Assembly (NCBI GenBank): GCA_002408385.1 | Contig: DHSB01000157.1 | Span: forward strand, 2,014-21,248 | Origin: Myxococcales bacterium UBA5297 | Lineage (GTDB): Bacteria > Myxococcota > Myxococcia > Myxococcales > UBA5297 | Direction of reading: 5' to 3' | DNA: 19,235 bases | Part shown: in pieces, positions 17,101-19,235 of the stretch | Layout of the letters: each line of letters begins with the position of its first letter | Position numbering within the stretch: position 1 is the stretch's first letter | The notes under the pieces: model-generated | Databases searched by the model: none | Seen by the model: only the letters and a program-made list of their open reading frames with translations | What the model was told of the DNA's origin: nothing | Position numbers and translations under genes: made by a program

Positions 17101-19148
17101 TCACCGGCTTCGCCTCAGTGACCGTCACCGCCGGCCCGCTCGTCGCCATCGAGGTCGCGCCGCAGACCGCGCAGACCCCGGTGCTCGGCACGGTCACCTA
17201 CTCCGCCGCTCCGAAGGACGCCTGGGGCAACCGCGTGCTCGCGCCCATCGCCTGGAGCGTCGCGTCGGGCGGCTCCATCGACCAGAGCGGCGTCTTCACC
17301 GCCGGCACGATCGCGGGCTCGTTCGCCAACGTGGTCCGCGCCACCAGCGGCAGCGTCGTCGGCCAGGCGAGCGTCCAGGTCCTGCCCGGTCCGGTCGCCG
17401 CCGTCGCCGTCGCTCCGCAGGCGGCCGACGTCACCGTCAACACGCAGCAGGCCTTCACCGCGCAGGCGAGCGACGCCTACGGCAACCGCGTGCAGACCAG
17501 CGCGACCTGGGCCGTGGTCGCCGGCGGCGGCAGCATCAACCAGGGCGGCCTCTTCACCGCCGGCACCGCCGCGGGCGCATATCCGGACACGGTGAGCGCC
17601 ACCCTGGACGGCGTCGCCGGGTTCGCGACCGTCAACCTCGTGCCCGGCGCGCTCTCGCAGCTCATCGTGGCTCCCGCCTCGACGACGCTGCGCGCGCGGG
17701 CGACCCAGCAGTTCACCGTCAGCGGGACCGACGCCTACGGCAACGCCGTGCTCGTCGACCCGAGCTGGTCGGTCGCGCTGCCGAGCGCGGGCACCATCTC
17801 TCCGACCGGCCTGTTCCGCGCCGGCGCGCTCGCCGGCAACTACCCGGCGGCCGTCGTCGCCGCGGTCGGCCAGGTCACCGGCTTCGCCGACGTGGTCGTC
17901 ACCGCCGGCCCGCTCGCGACCATCGCCGTCTCGCCCGCCAGCGTCGAGCTCGTGCCCGGCGACTCGCGGCAGTTCGCGGCCGCTGGCTTCGACGCCGACG
18001 GCAACCCACTGCCGATCAATCCGCATTGGAGCCTCACCGCGGCGGGCGCGGGCACCATCGACGCGAGCGGCCGGTTCGTCGCCGGCTACGCGCTGGGCGC
18101 CTACCCGAACGCCGTGCGCGCCAGCGTCGACAGCGTGAGCGGCAGCGCCTCGGTCACCGTCCTCGTCCCGCCGATCGACCACGTGGCGATCAGCCCCGAG
18201 AACCCTCTCGTCGCCATCGGCAGCCAGACCAGCTTCAGCGCGGCCGCCTTCGACGCCCACGGCCAGGAGATCACCGGGCTGCAGATCACCTGGCAGCTCG
18301 TCAACGGCGGCGGGTCGCTCAGCGCCGCGGGCCAGTTCACCGCGGGAGGCGAGCCGGGCGACTTCGCCAACACCGTGCGCGCGACCATCGCCGGAGCGAG
18401 CGCCTCGACGACGGTGTCGATCTCGAGCGACTTCGACGGGGACCAGATGGCCGACACCTGGGAGATTGCCCACGGCCTGGACCACACCGACCCGTCCGAC
18501 GCCCTGGGCGATCCCGACGAGGACGGCCTCACCAACCTCGCCGAGTACCAGACCGGCACCGACCCGAACGACGCCGACAGCGACGACGACGGCGTGCTCG
18601 ACGGCCACGAGGTGAGGCCGGCCGAGGACTCCGACAGGGACGGCCTGGTCAACGCGCTCGACCCGGACAGCGACAACGACGGGCTCTACGACGGGCTCGA
18701 GATGGCGGTGACCACCGCCCACGAGGACAGCGACAAGAGCAAGGGGTTCTTCCTGCCGGACGAGGACCCGGAGTCGAGCACCGACCCGACGAACCCCGAC
18801 ACCGACGGCGACGGCATCCCCGACGGCGTCGAGGACATCAACCAGAACGGCAAGGTCGACGAGGGCGAGACCGATCCGAACCTGCCCGACAAGACCTGCG
18901 CCTCGGACGAGGAGTGCGACGGCGGCAGGTGCGTCACCGGCCTGTGCAAGCCTGCCGACCCGGTAAAGCCGCCGTGCGATCCGGGCTGCGGCGACAGCGA
19001 GTACTGCGACGAGGAGACCGGCAAGTGCGAGCCGGTGACCGCCGAGCAGACCGGCTGCGGCTGCAACAGCGGCGCGGACGCGGTGCCGTTGGCCGGGCTG
19101 ATGACCGTGGCGTTCCTCGGGCTGCGTCGGCGCCGCGAAGCGAGGTAG
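8199..19148 (+). CDS. giant secreted beta-helix / Ig-repeat surface protein with MYXO-CTERM-like tail
   Basis: This gene encodes 3,649 residues with no break in the frame. In order: a signal peptide (1-24, cleavage after AHA); three right-handed parallel beta-helix modules (about 25-411, 412-784, 785-1161), rich in Asn/Gly/Tyr turns such as NNTIWDNYFGGVY; 26 Ig-like domains of the bacterial Big family (1162-3410); acidic DxDxDG thrombospondin-3-like repeats (3411-3564); a Cys-rich segment (3565-3618); and a GCGC motif at 3619-3622, short hydrophobic stretch and RRRREAR end, matching the MYXO-CTERM plan. By family knowledge, such tails are processed by a myxosortase and hold the protein at the cell surface. 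The layout suggests a long stalk of Ig domains carrying an N-terminal beta-helix head that could bind or cut a polysaccharide or act as an adhesin; the substrate is unknown. ATG 8199 is chosen because the signal peptide begins there and GGAGA (8188-8192) lies 6 nt upstream; the frame is open back to 7881 only through the terminator. Confidence 0.93.
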   Translation: MLKLSLRTMLAALAVVLPGLAHAADVTGELTGDTVWYASASPYRMIGDVTIPPGITLTIEPGVTVTTTGSDNQLSYDTSKVELIVRGTLKVGVTAAGQSDPSLPVVFRGTGSIGYWGGILFEAGSSGHVFKNAEVAYATTGIKTEATAGLTLEDVVVHRCNRYGLWVASPSASLTLRGSVPTTPGPAKAAVHTCTSSGSSYTGIYSIGALTLTNVDVHSNYYGGIYSAGNSQITGCNIYNNGKGGGSYPYGVVWNGALANGNQTLSRNTIWDNYFGGVYANQSASGLTYLIEHNTIDRNDDYSSSTYGIYVYAASTGSSVTIRDNIITNNKTYGIYGRSNVTAHHNLVWNHSTDYYSVSAGEGAVGCNPLFVAGTGSNYRITSNSPARLADSLAPQRDLGALVYINDPTPGLQGILRQNTTLTAAESPHPMPGDLIVATGVTLTVEPGAVVQPASSDNMKCGYDTARTELIVEGGLSAAGTAASPITFAPASTSSGAWYGLRLENGSTPGTLSYVEIARGRNCVHTDASSLVLSHSKVHHCSETGVTVGLTTSSLTVTGSLATSSISDNGRWGIDNSGALTLVTSSVLRNYYGGVYSDGNSQLTGNELAHNGQGNSGSGFGVHFYNALPNGNQSMSRNLVHRNYAGGLRIDARTSGITDLVEHNTFDNNDLYSSTSYELYAYVTSGTVTVRDNILTNNDYYGVYRYSSGGTFDIHHNNAHGNPSGNFYGCNNGGIGSFTCNPLYVKTDGTNYRLTSNSPARLADSGSPQRDMGALPYLADPTPTLQGVLRQNTTLTAAGSPWVMPGDLVVPAGITLTLEPGATLQPASSSDFMGCGESTDLAELVVQGSLVVNATPANRAVVKPTSAYAGRWGGVRFEPTSTNNSVSGLEIAYGKTCVDVRNPSLTLTNTLVHHCSQDGVNVSSASALTMTGDPGKHGGNFLLESKVYDCGGMSSSYYAINAQGELSLSNTDLYAGYGGIVYARERATIVGNRIRDSGYGWGIDLRSPAGKASVIQRNLVFDNYYGGVKAYEAGAGGTILIDHNTIHSNDGYSSTTYGLYVENRNTDPNAITIRNNIVSANKSYGIYRYYSGYSIATPEYNDVWSHSTDYYSVGTPAHSISTNPLYNHLSGDDFRLQPPSPARGADDSAGDLGALPFYVIPVDSIAVSPATPEVKAAGTRAFTAQAYEGWSGFPINGIDYSWAVANGGGTINAGGGFTAGCALGSYADTVQATSGGVHGTTGATIVPGDAASVSISPATATVNINQGAAFTATALDGCGNVTPESVNWSVTDPSAGVVDSNGVFTANVYSGTYPNLIKATTRTTGVVGFASVTVNPDPPIAIVVSPNPGNINTNTSGQFTATGMDGWGNPTPVNAVWSLNGCALGAIDPATGIFAAGATPGTCANGIAATQGGVTGYATVNVTNAPLASIIVTPNPGSVAVGETVQFTATGTDTNGNPVAITPTWSVSGGGSIDASGRFTATCTLGSFTVTATQGSVRGDAAVHVGEGAVASIVVTPSTASVAVNGTRTFSAEGRDLCGNAVAVAPVWAVVAGGGAINASSGVFTAGSAIGTYPNTVRASANGVTGFASVSVTAGPLQTIVVTPNPATLTINGTVQLSAAGEDQYGNAVAITPTWSVTNGGGTISASGLFTAGTTAGTFNGTIRASASGVSGSATVVVNPGPLASIVLAPLNPTLAINAQRQFTASGRDAGGNTVPVNPTWSVANGGGSINASGLFTAGATAGTFANTIRAVDGAVSAATSVTIEPGPLAAITIAPSSANVAVGGTQQYTATGRDAGGNALAVTPTWSLSSCALGTLSASGLFTAGTTAGSCPNGIRATSGSITATASVDVVPGALATIEVSPSDAMLNPAGTQTFTATGRDAHGNNVPVTVAWSVANPTAGSINAAGLFTAGTTAGTYAGAVVATSGAKTGSASVTINPGPLATVTVTPSPATVPALGTRQFTATGADSHGNPVAISPTWSLTAGGGSMNASGLFTAGPTPGTYANTVRASASGVHGSATVEVTVGAVSSITIAPSSATLAISATRQFTASGRDAAGNTATITPTWTVIHGGGSINASGLFTAGTTAGTFNSTVQASADGVSATASVVVTPGPLATITLAPEDPTLAPGAQQQFTATGADSGGNAVSFTPTWSVVNGGGAITGAGLFTAATTAGTYADTIRISDSATGISANTSVTVTAGPLVSLSISPATASVTVGATQQLTATGRDSHGNTVEVTPTWSMASCALGTIAPSGLFTAGTTAGSCPAGIRAVSGAVSATAGITVQPGPLARIRVTPANPSLTVGATQAFAASGEDQYGNAVAIAPAWSVGTAAAGSIDAAGVFTAGTVAGSYPNAVRAVDSGVTGTASVTVTAGALATIALSPAAATLTPNATQQFTASGEDQHGNPVAFTPTWSVRNGGGSITATGLFTAGTSTGSFSDTVQASSGGVSARASITVVAGALARLVLSPSPATIEAGGTVQFTATGEDAVGNPVAIAPTWSVINGGGSIDQTGRFAASTTAGTYANTVRVGQDGVSANATVNVTSGALASLIVSPAAITVGPGGTQQFTAVGRDSWGNSVAVSPVWSIADADAGTIDEDGLFTAGSVAGAYPNAVVASDGAVRGSASVTIRAGALAQLVITPASATLAPTATQQFTATGRDAAGNDVPVTVTWSIENGGGSISASGLFTASGTAGVYANTVKATNGSLTAFASVTVATGGLAAITITPAESTVAAGGTVQLTAAGRDVYGNVVEITPTWSTSTDGAVDENGLFTAGCTPGVFPNAVRASVGSTSGQASVTVTTGALASIELSPAEVTLATGGSQLFSAIGRDACGNAVPITPTWSVTNAQAGSIDASGLFTATINPGSYPDAVRVEQGSFSATASVTLVAGAIARVEVLPGAPVLSPQAAVPFSAAAYDLEGNPVATSFTWSVVAGGGSIDALGNFLAGTVAGAFPNTVRAAAGNGVTGFASVTVTAGPLVAIEVAPQTAQTPVLGTVTYSAAPKDAWGNRVLAPIAWSVASGGSIDQSGVFTAGTIAGSFANVVRATSGSVVGQASVQVLPGPVAAVAVAPQAADVTVNTQQAFTAQASDAYGNRVQTSATWAVVAGGGSINQGGLFTAGTAAGAYPDTVSATLDGVAGFATVNLVPGALSQLIVAPASTTLRARATQQFTVSGTDAYGNAVLVDPSWSVALPSAGTISPTGLFRAGALAGNYPAAVVAAVGQVTGFADVVVTAGPLATIAVSPASVELVPGDSRQFAAAGFDADGNPLPINPHWSLTAAGAGTIDASGRFVAGYALGAYPNAVRASVDSVSGSASVTVLVPPIDHVAISPENPLVAIGSQTSFSAAAFDAHGQEITGLQITWQLVNGGGSLSAAGQFTAGGEPGDFANTVRATIAGASASTTVSISSDFDGDQMADTWEIAHGLDHTDPSDALGDPDEDGLTNLAEYQTGTDPNDADSDDDGVLDGHEVRPAEDSDRDGLVNALDPDSDNDGLYDGLEMAVTTAHEDSDKSKGFFLPDEDPESSTDPTNPDTDGDGIPDGVEDINQNGKVDEGETDPNLPDKTCASDEECDGGRCVTGLCKPADPVKPPCDPGCGDSEYCDEETGKCEPVTAEQTGCGCNSGADAVPLAGLMTVAFLGLRRRREAR
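8271..11681 (+). repeat. three tandem right-handed beta-helix modules (protein-level triplication)
   Basis: The N-terminal head of the giant protein is one module repeated three times (nucleotides about 8271-9431, 9432-10550, 10551-11681). Each opens with a strand-turn segment of the type GDLIVATGVTLTVEPG, contains HHC or HRC and YYGGVY ladders, an HNTIDRND-like turn, a NNIxTNN rung, and closes with NPLY or NPLF followed by SPARLADS and QRDLGAL or a variant. Modules 2 and 3 both start LQG-I/V-LRQNTTLTAA. The copies have diverged at protein level, so this is an old duplication. The fold is typical of pectate-lyase-like or adhesin beta-helices; I see no clear lyase active site. Confidence 0.88.
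11682..18428 (+). repeat. array of 26 tandem Ig-like (Big-type) domains
   Basis: Residues 1162-3410 consist of 26 consecutive domains averaging 86.5 residues (about 260 bp). The consensus begins LASIxVSPxxATV, continues with TQQFTATGRDxxGN, then a P-T-W-S-V strand, NGGGSINASGLFTAGT, a TYxNTVRA strand, and VSGSASVTVxxGP. Domain 1 and domain 26 are the most divergent, as usual at array ends. Three classes can be told by the segment after the WSV strand: NGGGSI, AGSI/AGTI, and CALGTI. These domains probably form an extended rod. The 260-bp period is a protein repeat and has no CRISPR-like spacer structure. Confidence 0.93.
18429..18890 (+). other. thrombospondin-type-3-like calcium-binding repeats
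   Basis: Residues 3411-3564 are Asp-rich and contain repeated DxDxDG motifs: DFDGDQMADTWE, DPDEDGLTNLAEY, DSDDDGVLDGHE, DSDRDGLVNALD, DSDNDGLYDGLE, DTDGDGIPDGVE and DINQNGKVDEGE. These match thrombospondin type-3 calcium-binding loops, which stiffen the stalk of many secreted proteins when calcium is bound. The segment joins the Ig rod to the C-terminal anchor. Confidence 0.88.
18891..19052 (+). other. Cys-rich linker before the sorting tail
   Basis: Residues 3565-3618 carry eight cysteines in spacings like CASDEECDGGRC, CVTGLC, CDPGC and YCDEETGKC. Similar small Cys-rich knots often precede MYXO-CTERM tails in myxobacterial surface proteins. They are probably disulfide bonded outside the cell. 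No enzyme motif is present. Confidence 0.7.
19053..19145 (+). other. MYXO-CTERM-like C-terminal sorting signal
   Basis: The last 31 residues (3619-3649) begin GCGCNSGAD, continue with a short hydrophobic stretch VPLAGLMTVAFLGL and end in RRRREAR. This Cys / transmembrane / Arg-cluster plan is that of the MYXO-CTERM signal handled by myxosortase in Myxococcota. The hydrophobic stretch is short but within what is seen. It is the best taxonomic clue in the window. No myxosortase gene is present here. Confidence 0.82.
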
Positions 19149-19149
19149 G

Positions 19150-19167
19150 GGCGCATGGCAATGCGCC
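19150..19167 (+). terminator. small hairpin after the giant gene
   Basis: GGCGCAT (19150-19156) and ATGCGCC (19161-19167) form a perfect 7-bp stem with a GGCA loop, starting 2 bp after the TAG stop. No T-run follows, so it may be a 3'-end stabilising hairpin or part of a factor-dependent terminator. The last 68 bases of the window (19168-19235) show no gene. Confidence 0.35.
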
Positions 19168-19235
19168 GGTCGAGGAATCGAGCAGAGGCGCGGACAGGCT
19201 TCCCGAGGCGAGAGGATTCCGAAGATTGCGCCCCG

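Noticed and set aside
11682..18428. A regular 260-bp period resembling a satellite or CRISPR array
   Set aside because: The period equals one Ig-like protein domain, units diverge at third positions, and there are no short identical repeats with unique spacers.

Overview
The window holds two kinds of DNA. From about 2,450 to the right end (about 16.8 kb) it is very GC-rich, with nearly every third codon position G or C. It ends in a giant secreted protein whose C-terminus looks like a MYXO-CTERM sorting signal, which points to a Myxococcota-type (former deltaproteobacterial) genome. The first about 2.4 kb is clearly less GC-rich, uses codons such as GTA, ATA, AAA and GAA freely, and looks like a different genome. 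The change falls inside one intact reading frame, the beta subunit of a 2-oxoacid:ferredoxin oxidoreductase, right after its conserved thiamine-pyrophosphate motif. It is either homologous recombination between related operons or a chimeric metagenome assembly.

Left region (5-3416, all +): a P-loop ATPase of the MinD/CobQ type, then a 2-oxoacid:ferredoxin oxidoreductase operon of the VOR/KOR type in the order delta (two [4Fe-4S] ferredoxin), alpha, beta, gamma. Genes from delta to gamma are coupled by overlaps or very short gaps with good Shine-Dalgarno sites. The enzyme oxidatively decarboxylates a 2-oxoacid (branched-chain or 2-oxoglutarate) to an acyl-CoA and reduces ferredoxin. A long hairpin follows the operon.

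Middle region (3594-7920): a Uma2-family (PD-(D/E)XK-like) gene broken by one missing base; a convergent two-gene minus-strand unit (a secreted protein of unknown function, then a short-chain dehydrogenase/reductase); and a divergent ion-transporter-superfamily membrane protein (putative citrate transport / sodium:proton antiporter type) closed by a strong intrinsic terminator.

Right region (8199-19148): one gene for a 3,649-residue surface protein. In order it has a signal peptide, three tandem right-handed beta-helix modules (about 375-390 residues each), 26 tandem Ig-like domains (about 86 residues each), acidic calcium-binding thrombospondin-type-3-like repeats, a short Cys-rich segment, and the MYXO-CTERM Cys/hydrophobic/Arg tail. 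The most interesting internal signal is the cysteine pattern of the Ig-like array. All 12 cysteines fall into pairs: three intradomain pairs spaced exactly five domains apart, and three pairs shared by neighbouring domains at a near-constant spacing of 55-57 residues, which suggests interdomain disulfide staples. No RNA genes, CRISPR arrays, insertion sequences or defence islands were recognised.
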